Shown in pieces: positions 29,443 through 38,224 of a DNA stretch of 64,000 nucleotides. The notes beneath the pieces are model-generated. The model worked only from the letters and a program-made list of their open reading frames with translations, did no database searches and was not told the origin of the DNA. Made by a program: the position numbers and the translations under genes. The DNA is taken from assembly GCF_000350225.1 (NCBI RefSeq), contig NW_005178809.1:1004753-1068752 (forward strand), given 5' to 3'. Source of the stretch: Chondrus crispus (lineage: Eukaryota > Rhodophyta > Florideophyceae > Gigartinales > Gigartinaceae). Within the stretch, counting starts at the first letter, position 1. Each line of letters opens with the position of its first letter.

Positions 29443-31770
29443 CTACCCAATCCTGCAGGTACATGATCGCGTTTTGTACCTGTTGGGGTAACCGAGAACG
29501 GTCTCGGTCCCCTCTCCCCCCTTGACGGGGATACCTTGTGTCCGACGGGCGGTAATCCGGTCGATCACGACGATCGAGTTCGTTACGACGATACCCGCCT
29601 CCACGGGGGGCGAAGCGTGCGCTCCCACCCGTTCGGTTCGGGAAACCTTGACGCGGGGACGGCCCTCGCCCGCCGCTTGCCTGAGGAGATTACGCGCGCC
29701 GGGGCGCGTCTCCATCTCGTAGCGGTAGTTTCTGTACGCCGTGAACATTCGTTGTTCCGGCGACAAGAACGGGCACGCGTACATGGCGTGTCCGTGCGTA
29801 CGGCATAGCCAGCACACGTACGCGCTGCCATCCGTTGAGGCGAAGGTCGCTGCGTGCCGCGCCTCCTCATCGGTGAGGAGGGGTACGCGAGGGGCTTCGG
29901 CTCCTGCATCTCGACTCGAGATGTCGAGCTCTGCGACCCGGGGATCCGTACCCCTTGCCACTCTTGGAGTGGCCGCGAAGGCGATCGCGTAACTGGATGT
30001 CGTTCCGGTCGACATCGGTGAGGGGGGTCGTCCCCCCACGGGTCCTCCTCCTTGCGCAATGAGGACAGGGTCGGCCTGCCACTCATCCTCCCCGATGTGG
30101 AGGGTCGTAGCGGGTGAACTTGTGGCGGCGGACTTAGTAGTCCTGCCAGCCCTCCCTGCCGGTTTCGTATCCGGCAGGGGTAAACCGCGCCGAGCGCGGT
30201 ACGTCGTGCCTTCCGCCGTGGCGATACGGCGGATGGTTGGAAGATCGGTCTTCTGGCGGCTCGGCAGCCGCTGTACGGTTTCGGAAACTGCGGCGCGGGT
30301 CGCCGGTGCCAGTCCCCGCACGAAGTAGTGCGCGAGCGACTGTTCAGAGAACACCGCCGTGCACCGGAACGCGGCAGTTTCAAGCCGGTCCGCGAACGTG
30401 CTCTCCGTTTCATGAGATTGCTGTCGCGCCGTGGCGACAGCGTCGTACGCTTCACCTAACACGTCGTCGGTTAGGTAGCGTTTCAGGAACTGGTTCACGA
30501 GCCCCGGCCAGCTCACGTCGTCGTGTAGCTGGCCGGCGCGGAGGCCACGCATTGTGTAACTCGTATACAGGCGCTCCGCGTCGCGCTCTAGGAAGTGCGC
30601 GAGGACTCGTACCGCAACACCTTCGGTAAGGTGTTGCGAGTTGAAGGTTATTCGGACATCCTTCAAGAACGGTAGGAGCTGGATCGGGTCCGTACCGTCA
30701 AAGCTCCTCATCGTAGGTCGGATCCCACGGCAGCGTTGAACGTACTTCGCGATCCGTCCCGCGTCACCCGAGGTAACGAGCCTCGAGGTGTTATCCAGCC
30801 GGTACATACGATAGTCAGCGACGGCGCTGAACTCTTGGATCATCGTATGTACCGGCTCGAGTCCGGGTTCGGCGGGACCCAGCGTGCCGAAGGGGGTTAC
30901 GGGTAGCGTCCGGACGTCTACCGGACCTGGATGCTCGGCGTAGTTCGCCGGCGGGTAGCCGCCCCAGCGGGGATCGACAGAGTACGTCGGTACTCCGGAT
31001 CCGCGGGCGGTTCCTCCACGGTCAGGGTCGTCGCGATACGATACGCGTTCCATCTGCCGCCTACTTCCGGGGATAGGCGGCAATGCTTGGGTCTCAGACG
31101 CGTAATTCGCGCCAGTCGGAAGGCGGTTGCCTTCCGCGGTTCGGCTGGTGTCGGCACCAGCCGGTCCCCAACGGTCCGGAGCGACGGCGCTCGGAGGTAC
31201 GGTACCACCGGGCCCTCTCGTGGGGGCACCGGGCAGCCTTGCAGCCATGGTCCGTTCCATGTCACGAGCACGCCGACGCGTGGCGTTGAGCTCGGCGGAG
31301 AGGTGCGCGAACGCACCCAACTGTTCCGCGGACGGGGAGGATCGGTCCTCAGGTCGTCTCGTAGGGGTCGGCCCCTCGGGACGACCTTGCCCGGATGGTC
31401 CGGGCGATACGAGACGCGAGTCTTCGACGAGCACTATCCGCGAGTGTAACTCGTCGATAAGTGCTCGGAGATTCTCTAAGGACTGCGTCACTCTATCGAA
31501 CCTCCCTTCACGCAGGGAGCGGAGCTCGGCCATACATCGAGTGTATACATGGTCCGATACATCGATCCGAAGGGAAGTACGGACTTCCTCGATGTATTCG
31601 GCTATGCGTTCGAACATCGCCGCCGCTCTTTCCTCGGAGGATCCGAGCGACGGTTCGCGGTCACGAGGACCTGCGTCGCCGTCGCCCGACGGGGCGGATG
31701 GGGATCGCACAGCGTCCGGACTCGGATCCGCCGCTTCAAAGCGGATCGAGGGCTCGTACTCCTGGCTCAT
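29443..31770 (-). CDS. gag: Gag of gypsy F
   Basis: 775 residues from the ATG at 31770 (MSQEYEPSIRFEAADPS). An earlier in-frame methionine lies inside the LTR and is not used here. The N-terminus is acidic and charged with a coiled-coil-like stretch. The central region around DGTDPIQLLPFLKDVRITF resembles a retrotransposon capsid. A standard zinc knuckle, C-x2-C-x4-H-x4-C (CWLCRTHGHAMYAC), lies near the C-terminus, followed by basic sequence. The frame is intact and its end overlaps a short third frame (29464-29201) that leads towards the protease frame. Gag-to-Pol passage therefore needs frameshifting or has been lost by mutation. Confidence 0.85.
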   Translation of the reverse strand: MSQEYEPSIRFEAADPSPDAVRSPSAPSGDGDAGPRDREPSLGSSEERAAAMFERIAEYIEEVRTSLRIDVSDHVYTRCMAELRSLREGRFDRVTQSLENLRALIDELHSRIVLVEDSRLVSPGPSGQGRPEGPTPTRRPEDRSSPSAEQLGAFAHLSAELNATRRRARDMERTMAARLPGAPTRGPGGTVPPSAVAPDRWGPAGADTSRTAEGNRLPTGANYASETQALPPIPGSRRQMERVSYRDDPDRGGTARGSGVPTYSVDPRWGGYPPANYAEHPGPVDVRTLPVTPFGTLGPAEPGLEPVHTMIQEFSAVADYRMYRLDNTSRLVTSGDAGRIAKYVQRCRGIRPTMRSFDGTDPIQLLPFLKDVRITFNSQHLTEGVAVRVLAHFLERDAERLYTSYTMRGLRAGQLHDDVSWPGLVNQFLKRYLTDDVLGEAYDAVATARQQSHETESTFADRLETAAFRCTAVFSEQSLAHYFVRGLAPATRAAVSETVQRLPSRQKTDLPTIRRIATAEGTTYRARRGLPLPDTKPAGRAGRTTKSAATSSPATTLHIGEDEWQADPVLIAQGGGPVGGRPPSPMSTGTTSSYAIAFAATPRVARGTDPRVAELDISSRDAGAEAPRVPLLTDEEARHAATFASTDGSAYVCWLCRTHGHAMYACPFLSPEQRMFTAYRNYRYEMETRPGARNLLRQAAGEGRPRVKVSRTERVGAHASPPVEAGIVVTNSIVVIDRITARRTQGIPVKGGEGTETVLGYPNRYKTRSCTCRIG

Positions 31771-31831
31771 CTCAACGCGTTCGGACGCGGAGGGCCTAAG
31801 AGGTCTTCTCGGAGAACGTACTCCGGGGTCT

Positions 31832-31848
31832 TCTAGGTCGGGAGACCA
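31832..31848 (-). promoter_or_regulatory. Primer-binding site of gypsy F
   Basis: TGGTCTCCCGACCTAGA starts one base inside the 5' LTR. It begins TGG, as expected for pairing to a tRNA CCA end. The tRNA is not identified. Confidence 0.6.
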
Positions 31849-31849
31849 C

Positions 31850-32512
31850 TGTAGTATAACACCCCCCAACGGAGAGGGGTGTATACTTAGCTCGACGTAG
31901 ACCCCGTACGAGGGGTGAGAAGACAGGGAGAACACACAGCTAACGAGACAGGGAAGCGGGCCCTGGTAGCGTGGTAGAGCGGGACGGTCGGGAACGAGCG
32001 TACGCGCGGGCCGATCTACGCCTCGACGCCCCGGAGCAGCGCTGGGTAACGTACCAGCGCTGACGGGCGGAGGCGGATCTAGGCCCGTACGCGTACGCAG
32101 CTGTCCCCTACCCGCTTTGTCCCGGTTAACGCGCGCGAAGGCGGATCGCGCTCGTTAGTTAAGCTGGAAGACGGACCTAGGCGGTAGGTCGTGGACAAGT
32201 CCGTGCTTGTCCACCTCCCCCGCCGCCGGTCGCGCTCGTATTTAATGTATACAATGCGTCTATCATAATACTACAGTACCGGTATGCTGTAGTAACTTAC
32301 TGTAGCGCGGGTCGTCCCGCGCTGTAATGCTGTCAGCCGTCGGGGCTGACAGCACACGTGTGGGACGCGTACTGTGCGCGCGGTGGTACGCGCCGCCTAC
32401 ACGTGTACGCGTGTGGTCCCGCGTCCTCTGTACACGTGGGGGTACACGTGTGCGCGCGTGTGGTTCGTATTGATCTGATCTAAATCTAATCGCGAACCGC
32501 CGTTATGCCACA
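31850..32512 (-). repeat. 5' LTR of gypsy F
   Basis: 663 bp. About a dozen substitutions separate it from the left LTR. The same hairpin and ACACGTGT cluster are present (about 32325-32460). Confidence 0.95.
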
Positions 32513-32674
32513 GTAGTCTTTGGTAGTAGAGTTCTAGAAGATTGCAGAAGTGTATAAGTAGGCCGGAAGTTGGCGACTCAAAGTAAATCGGTACCCAATC
32601 CTTCAACTTCACCTCATCAACCGTCCTTCGATTTTCCTTTGCCCCGCTGACCTTCCAATAGGTTATGGGCCCAG
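32513..32674 (+). mobile_element. Copia LTR end plus primer site, fragment G
   Basis: Ends with the primer site GGTTATGGGCCCAG at 32661-32674, a perfect match to the initiator tRNA-Met anticodon arm motif used by Drosophila copia. The preceding sequence, including a TATAAG at about 32550, looks like the 3' half of an LTR (its end reads CCAATA, not CA). The rest of this element is absent, cut by gypsy F on the left. Confidence 0.6.
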
Positions 32675-32704
32675 TTCAACGTTATTGTTCCGCTGTGTGA
32701 GTGC

Positions 32705-32900
32705 TTGTTCTCAGTTTCTGCTGCCGTTTTCGTGTTTGTTTCTGCTGTCGTTCTCGTTTTAGTCTCCGCTGTCGTTCTCGTTTTGGTTTCTGCTGTCGTT
32801 TCCGCCGCCGTTTTCATCGCCGCCGTCGTTCGTTTTGTTCTATCGTCGTCTACTTGCTGTCGTTATCATCTTGGTCGTTCGTCTCCGTCTACCTGCTGTC
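32705..32900. repeat. Degenerate pyrimidine-rich tandem repeat
   Basis: Imperfect units of TTCTGCTGTCGTTCTCGTTT type. On the minus strand they give repeats such as TAETKTRTTAETKTRT, a by-product of the repeat, not a credible protein. Confidence 0.7.
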
Positions 32901-33185
32901 GTTTCAACTTGGTGGATCTTCTTCGTGTCTGTTGCAGCTTGGTCTTGGCAATCGTTGTGTGAGCTGTGGGTGTAGTCCTTAGTCGCCAACGTACCATATC
33001 AATCCAAGAAGACTGTATTGAAAATGTGCGACCACATGCTGTTATCTGAAAAGGTCAAAATCGAGTGACACGTGTACATGACTGCACGGTCCGGGCGCTC
33101 TTACCCATATCACGACATGACACGTGTAAAATCCCAGATTTTGGGGTTCCGGGGACGAAAGTGGCCTCTCGGAGGGTCATGCAAA

Positions 33186-33285
33186 NNNNNNNNNNNNNNN
33201 NNNNNNNNNNNNNNNNNNNNNNNNNNNNNNNNNNNNNNNNNNNNNNNNNNNNNNNNNNNNNNNNNNNNNNNNNNNNNNNNNNNNN
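33186..33285. other. Assembly gap, 100 N
   Basis: A run of exactly 100 N, probably a scaffold gap of unknown true size. It lies between the copia scrap and GC-rich repeats. Confidence 0.99.
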
Positions 33286-33547
33286 CGTGTGGACGGGACG
33301 GATGAGCGGGTGAAGCAGGGCGAGGATGCCCGGCCAGGATGGCGGGCGGAGACGAAGCGGCGGTCGCGAGGGAGGGCGGGAGGTGGGGACGGGAGGCATG
33401 GGGTGAAGCATGGCGAGGAGGCCCGCCCACGATGGCGGGCGAAGGCGAAGGCGGGGCGGCGGTCGCGGTCGCGGTCGCGGGGGAGAGCGGTAGGGCGCGC
33501 GACGTTTCGAGAGACGCGCTGGAGGTGCTTCCGCCGTACCCGTCCGC
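33286..33547. repeat. GC-rich tandem repeats next to the gap
   Basis: Two imperfect copies of a segment starting GGGTGAAGCA (about 33308 and 33399), sharing GGATGGCGGGCG-type motifs, followed by a GCGGTC hexamer run near 33460-33480. Such a sequence plausibly caused the assembly gap. Confidence 0.7.
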
Positions 33548-33576
33548 GCTGAAAATCTGCGTTTAGAAAATCCGAG

Positions 33577-33664
33577 TGTGGTGATTCCTTTATATGACTC
33601 CCAGTCATTCCTCTCTCATGTCGTTGGCCAACGGCACCTCCCCTTTTGCTCAGTCGTCATCACA
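33577..33664 (+). repeat. 5' LTR of the TRIM
   Basis: 88 bp, TGTGGTGATTCC...TCATCACA. Nucleotides 1-16 match the upstream head copy at 34037. From nucleotide 6 on it matches 34108-34190. TATATGAC near its start may serve as TATA box. Confidence 0.95.
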
Positions 33665-33677
33665 GGTTATGGGCCTC
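33665..33677 (+). promoter_or_regulatory. Primer-binding site of the TRIM
   Basis: GGTTATGGGCCTC abuts the 5' LTR and matches the initiator tRNA-Met anticodon arm over its first 11 nt. Its ATG (33669) is the start codon of the element's only frame. Confidence 0.85.
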
Positions 33678-34010
33678 ATTTTACTGCTGCGCACGCGAGT
33701 TCGAATCCCACCGTACACCTCCTTCCCACACTACCCAATCACAAGCTCACACGTCAACCGCCCGACGTTGTTAGAAGCAACCCCTCACAAGCTCACACGT
33801 CAACCACCCGACGTTGTTAGAAGCAACCCCTCACAAGCCGACACGTCCCACACCCGACGTATTCAGATGATGCAAAAAAACCTCATTTTTCAGGTTCCAA
33901 GGTCCACCCGCACTGTAAGACGTCACCAACACGCATCAAAAACCTTCAGGTTCATGGTACACCTGCGCTCATACTTTCAAGTCAAGAACCCGGCATTCCT
34001 TCTCATTTAG
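33669..34010 (+). CDS. 113-codon ORF of the TRIM starting in the primer site
   Basis: Begins at the ATG inside the primer-binding site and ends at TAG 34008-34010, filling almost the whole internal region. The protein is basic and low in complexity: MGLILLLRTRVRIPPY, then SSHVNRPTLLEATPHKL and its tandem-repeat variants, then RTVRRHQHASKTFRF. The tandem DNA unit (about 50 bp, not a multiple of three) puts successive copies in different frames, yet the frame stays open. No family recognised. It could be an RNA-binding remnant of gag or a chance frame; the start position shared with gag of C and E favours translation. Confidence 0.45.
   Translation: MGLILLLRTRVRIPPYTSFPHYPITSSHVNRPTLLEATPHKLTRQPPDVVRSNPSQADTSHTRRIQMMQKNLIFQVPRSTRTVRRHQHASKTFRFMVHLRSYFQVKNPAFLLI
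33738..33860. repeat. 50-bp tandem repeat inside the TRIM
   Basis: About 2.4 copies of a unit containing CACACGTCAACC, CCCGACGTTGTTAGAAGCAA and CCCCTCACAAG. Copies 1 and 2 are nearly identical; the third is truncated. Confidence 0.85.
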
Positions 34011-34020
34011 TCACTCACAT

Positions 34021-34071
34021 ACGAGTTCAGGGGGACTGTGGTGATTCCTTTAACTCTTTCATTGAACTCGT
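34021..34071 (+). promoter_or_regulatory. Hairpin around the purine motif and upstream LTR-head copy of the TRIM
   Basis: Perfect 9-bp inverted repeat ACGAGTTCA (34021-34029) and TGAACTCGT (34063-34071), loop 33 nt. The loop holds GGGGGAC and TGTGGTGATTCCTTTA. This is the clearest case of the structure shared with B, C, D and E. Confidence 0.8.
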
Positions 34072-34190
34072 CTGCTCATTCCCACTTTGCGATGCTTCCT
34101 TCTCTGCTGATTCCTTTATATGACTCCCAGTCATTCCTCTCTCATGTCGTTGGCCAACGGCACCTCCCCTTTTGCTCAGTCGTCATCACA
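34037..34190 (+). repeat. Extended 3' LTR of the TRIM
   Basis: Upstream head copy TGTGGTGATTCCTTTA at 34037, a spacer, then the body from TGATTCCTTTATATGAC (34108) to 34190, equal to the 5' LTR. The five bases before 34108 read TCTGC, not TGTGG, so the body copy lacks a proper LTR start. Confidence 0.93.
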
Positions 34191-34649
34191 CCGAGCAAAC
34201 ACGCCGCCAAAACACGCGTTTTCGTGACTTCACGGACAACCTTACTAAATCGAAACTGTCTAAATTCAGTTTGGGCAAATGCATTCTCCTGTATATTGAA
34301 TTGCATGATGCAACTCTGCTTGGAGAGTTGACATTTGATCCCCCATTTTTTATATTGTCTGGGCGACCACCTGGGCGACCACCAGTCACTAATACGGCCT
34401 TTCTATCACCACATTCCCTTAGAACTTTATTCAGTGAGCAAGCATCTACATCAGTATTGTTACCCTTGATTCAGCAGAACTGGACTACGACGGCTAAAAA
34501 ATAAACACAACATTGACAGTCGGGCTTGTTTAACAACAGGTGTTTTTCGGTGTCAAAAAGCGATGAGATATATTGATCGAAGGCGGTGAACTAATCACGG
34601 AGGGAAGCACCTGCTGCTGCTCCATCTTCCTCGGGCGCTTACCTTGCGC

Positions 34650-35743
34650 TTACTTTGTTCCCCCACTGGTGCCCCTGCCCCTTCTCTTGCATATGCAGGA
34701 GATCACTATTCTCCCTCCAACAGATTTCTTCGGTCGACACTTCGAGGCACCCACTATAATCCGTTGTCTTCTCTGACGATCAGTACCATCCATGTATGAC
34801 TCATCTTTCACAGCTGTTAGTGGTATCTCCACTTCTACCATGTTATTCATCATTAGCTCCACCTTCCTTCCGGTTAAAACGGCCCTCGACAACTTTCCAT
34901 TTTTCAATCTGCATTCGATCCTGTAATTCGATTTACGAAGTGGTGCTCTTTCGCTTGACGGAACTGGCCTCACAACCAGGGCTATCTTTTCCCCCGCTCG
35001 CCGCAACACTTCGAGAGCTGCGATAATGTTACCCTGTTTGTTTGGTAGAAAACGTCTGCTTTGTCGTACCCTGCTTTCCACGTACGTCGTAGGGGACGTC
35101 AATTCCTCCTCCGCCCCGGATGTGAAGTCATCTCCTATTCCATTCAGCCCCTCCATGTACATTCGGAGACCGGATATTCTCACCTGCAGCTGCGTCGCAC
35201 TTGCCCTTACCTCATCCGTTGTACTCCTATTGCACTCCTCTCCGGTGCAAGCGGAAGTCGCTAATCTTCTCCTCGCAATTCGTGTTTCTTTCTTCACTCT
35301 CTCAGGCCTGCACTCTGCGAGAGTTTTGAATACGACATGTACCAGGCGGAACCGTTGCACGTTTCCGTTTGAGTCTGTGAAGACGTCGCACTTTTTCCTC
35401 CATAGTTCAGGTTCGAGCTGTAAAAGGGAGGTGCAAAACGCTGCATCTCGACGCGTGAATCTGAGTCCTTCGAGATCTCGGCTTCAGCACATAGGCAAGC
35501 ACCAATATTTTGAATGTCATCTAAGACGCAGGGTAAGTTTGAGAGTTGTAATTTTCTGTCGCGAACCGCATTGTGTCTTGGTAGGGTCTTAGGCTCAACT
35601 TCTTCTGCTGCGGCTTGATTGTCCTGGCTCGGGGGTCGTAGAAAGGTTAGCGGCCCACTCTCAAACATGCTCTGGATGTCGAAGCGCCATGCCTGGGCGT
35701 GGAATGCATATGCAAGGACGAGGAGAGCTGAAGTAAACCTCAT
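34650..35743 (-). pseudogene. Secreted protein, copy 2, one-base frameshift, no linker
   Basis: Same signal peptide as copy 1 (MRFTSALLVLAYAFHAQAW from 35743). At about 35479-35481 one G of a GGG run present in copy 3 is missing, so the frame breaks after CLCAEA. Coding resumes downstream (QRFRLVHVVF...) to the stop at 34650. The Ser/Pro linker of copy 1 is absent: ETRIARRRLATSACTGEEC joins the two domains directly. A single-base difference from copy 3 means either a recent pseudogene or a sequencing error. Confidence 0.85.
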
Positions 35744-36345
35744 CTTTTTGCCGGTATGGAGAAGGGGACCGCGTACCCCTTGCTTGACCCAGTCTAGAAT
35801 GGGACACACCGTGACCGGTAGGCACGGAGAGCATTAAGTATTGAATAGTCTAGAACGCTGCTTCATTGTACCGTGCTGGGTGAGGATAGTATGGCCATAT
35901 GTTTCGAACTGGTTCTCGCAGTCTGGTCTCTCGAGACTTGTGTCGCGGAAGAGCGTGGGTGTTCATACTGGGTGGAAAACACTAGATAGGAAGCAGAGAA
36001 CAGTTGGACGGGGTAGCATGTGTGGTCGCAAGTTGATATGTAGGAAGACCGCGACCGTATGGCCACGAACATCCGGTCATGACAATGAATGGACATTGTC
36101 TTCGATGAAAGGCTGGGAAACTCATGTTGGAAACTACAGTCGTTGGACATGCAGATGGATACATGCGTTGGTCGGGGTGCCTAGTGCAGACCCAATTCGA
36201 GTTGCTCCCTTCGCTAATAATATGGTATTGCCACAGTGACAGCTGACGGGTAATAGCTGGACAGTAGTGCTAATGCATAGTCTCTCAAGAAATCAAAATG
36301 CCTGGCGAGGAGAGGACTACCTCGGTGCAAATCATCTTTCCTTGT

Positions 36346-36727
36346 TTAATGGATAGTTCTACATAGGACTTTAATTCGGTCTGTAGTTCTATAAAAGCCC
36401 AGGTCTCCAGGAGGGAGAAGAGCCTCGATGGAACAGCATCGTTCCTGGGGGTTTCTTTTCGTCAGATCGGAGTGTCTACACAAGCGACAGTTAAAGAGAT
36501 ATGCACTCACCTCGCAAACGCGTCGAAAAACGAGACGCAAAAAATAAAAGGACAGTCGCGATCTCTTCCCTCGCAAGACAAGGAGTTTGGTCCAAACCTC
36601 GCATTAATAGTGTCCTTAGCCCTCCTATGAAATGGTCTTCGCGCGTGCGTAAGGCGCTAAATAGTGTATTTCGGACAACGGTGTTGGTGGCGTCCGCTTT
36701 ACTGCCCGGTATGTGCAATATTCGCAA
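36346..36727 (-). other. Small overlapping frames, S1 unit 2
   Basis: Counterpart of the frames at 11723-12291: MRILHIPGSKADATN at 36727 and FNCRLCRHSDLTKRN in the overlapping frame. Function unknown; may be non-coding. Confidence 0.2.
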
Positions 36728-36963
36728 TAATTATACGCTACTTATGTCCTACATATGAGCCCGCAAAGTGCAATACTGTACCGCTACCAGTACACGTCCA
36801 GCCACCGCTTATCTGCCGAACACAGCGATGCAGGTCGCTGCGTCCCCAACGGCAGGATACAGCACCAGAAAAAGGAGATTGTGCGACCGAGCCGAGGAGC
36901 GGATACGCTACGCTCCGAGAAGGTAATGTTACATTACGCGTTTCCATAAAACCACATGAAATT

Positions 36964-38144
36964 TGTGGTGCAAGGAACGATACCCGAGTTTAGTGCATTC
37001 ATTGGCAATTGAAATGTGAATTTGGACAAGGGGGCTTTTCGGTTGGAACGCACGACAACTCAGAAGGAAGTGGAAATCAAGTGGACCATTTCAGCCGCAG
37101 AAAGCCAAGTCAGGATGACTTGGCGACAAGTCAGCGCCAAGCCACACACCATGATTTGGAATGATTCTTCGTTCGCGTAACGAAGAACTTGGCAAAAGCA
37201 AAAAATCAGCACCATGTCACGAATGACTTGGTACTGTTCTTCGTTCGCATAATCAACACTTGGCACAAAAATGAATCATCACCAAGTCACACACAATGGT
37301 TTGGCACCCCCACTATAACTTGGCAATGATTGCGAATGATTCTTCATTCGCATCATGGAACTTGGCAGAAATGGAAATTCGGCCACTGTCCGAAAACAGG
37401 GCTGTATAAGAGAGGCACGTCAAACTCTCTCTCACCACTCTTCTTTCTTCCTCAAGTCGTCGCTTGTTTCTCCCACCATCCCACCCTCAGCTTCGCTGCT
37501 CAGTCATCAAGTCGTCACTGGTTTGTTCTCTCCCTACTCTTTCTTGTATGGCTTAGCCATTCGGGAATGTTTTTCACACACACGCTGGGTAAGATAACGC
37601 GGTCTCTCGGTCGCTACTCAAGCCCCCTCATCCTGGAAATGCCCCCTCATCTTTGAAGCTTACCAAAGCAGAACTCGAACTCAGGTGAGTCATGGACGCG
37701 CGCCCCGTATCAAGCCGAATGTGGTCCTCATCCGCCGAAGCGGGTAGTATCGCAAGGATAGAGGCCCGGGGTGGCATGGAAACGCGCGCCACTACGCTGC
37801 TCTGGCCGTTGTATCAACGTTTATGTCCACACCAACTGGGGACAGCGAAAGACAGGGGCAATCCTCTGGAATTCAAGGAACGGTAAGCATTTTTCTGGAC
37901 CGAGATCTTTAGGTAATAAAGCGTAATCTTGTTTCTTCAACATTATTCACTGAGGGAGACGGACCGTGTGCGACTAAGAAGGGGAGGGGCGCCGGTGGCG
38001 GCGGCGCTGCCTGGAGAGCTACATCTGTGCTACGTGTGTGCGTGGTACAGGTGTGTGAGCTGTGCATGGGAATCATGACAGTGAATCATGACAGGGGCGC
38101 AGGACGGCCCATAGCGACATAAATTGGACATGGGAATCATGACA
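36964..38144 (-). repeat. 3' LTR of copia element C, interrupted and extended
   Basis: LTR body at 36964-36991 and 37949-38080 (28 + 132 = 160 bp, as in the 5' LTR), split by a foreign insertion. Upstream in element sense are two more copies of the head: TGTCATGATTCAC starting at 38093 and TGTCATGATTCCCATG starting at 38144, the latter right after the purine motif CGGGGGAG. Confidence 0.9.
36992..37948. mobile_element. 957-bp insertion in the 3' LTR of C, candidate solo LTR
   Basis: Starts within GTGCATTCATTGG and ends near CAACATTATTC. Where the intact LTR reads TTTAC, the left side has TTTAG and the right side TTCAC, a possible decayed 5-bp target duplication. It contains repeated AACTTGG and ATGATTCTTCGTTCGC motifs, then TATAAGAGAG (about 37405), a pyrimidine-rich tract and a possible splice donor CAGGTGAGT (about 37681), as in a promoter with a first exon. 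No long frame. Confidence 0.55.
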
Positions 38145-38161
38145 CTCCCCCGGTCGCTGTG
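38110..38161 (-). promoter_or_regulatory. Hairpin around the purine motif and upstream LTR-head copy of element C
   Basis: CATAGCGAC (38110-38118) pairs with GTCGCTGTG (38153-38161) except at one position; loop 34 nt. On the minus strand the loop holds CGGGGGAG and TGTCATGATTCCCATG. The arms share GTCGCTATG with element E. Confidence 0.7.
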
Positions 38162-38224
38162 TGGTCGTGCTGCGCGGGGGGGTGGGGGGGGGGCGGCGAC
38201 GATTTAGAGCTTCGCCGTGAGCTT

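Larger units (their letters stand above)
19366..32512 (-). mobile_element. Large chromodomain Ty3/gypsy element F with antisense ORF
   Basis: 13.1 kb with 663-bp LTRs about 98% identical. Right to left: 5' LTR, primer site, gag, protease, RT-RNase H-integrase-chromodomain, then a 4.4-kb segment carrying a long ORF on the opposite strand, then the 3' LTR. No 5-bp target duplication is found: flanks are ATAGG and GTAGT, and the left and right neighbours are different elements. An unequal exchange or a later deletion may have changed one side. Confidence 0.95.
33577..34190 (+). mobile_element. Miniature LTR retrotransposon (TRIM), complete
   Basis: 614 bp with target duplication CCGAG at 33572-33576 and 34191-34195. 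The empty site is visible at 54896-54910 (AGAAAATCCGAGCAAAC). It has an 88-bp 5' LTR, the initiator tRNA-Met primer site, a single 113-codon frame, a GGGGGAC purine motif, and a 3' LTR extended by a 66-bp spacer with a duplicated head. No enzyme is encoded, so it must depend on a full copia element. Confidence 0.93.
33556..34290. repeat. S2 host segment, unit 2, right part (interrupted by the TRIM)
   Basis: The sequence from TTTAGAAAATCCGAG to the TRIM, and from CCGAGCAAACACG (34191) to about 34290, matches 54890-55030. On the minus strand it gives HLPKLNLDSFDLVRLSVKSRK, not assignable to a family. Confidence 0.75.
34291..36963. repeat. S1 host segment, unit 2, left part
   Basis: Nearly identical (my estimate 98-99%) to about 60793-63463 at a constant offset of 26498-26500. 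It ends at AAATT (36959-36963), the target duplication of copia element C. The right part resumes at 42954. Confidence 0.92.

Noticed and set aside
32617..32817. Minus-strand frame with TAETKTR repeats
   Set aside because: It results from a simple pyrimidine-rich tandem repeat.
33685..33700. tRNA-like B box (GAGTTCGAATCCCAC) in the TRIM
   Set aside because: No A box or cloverleaf can be drawn; the T-stem pairs poorly. Not a tRNA gene or SINE.
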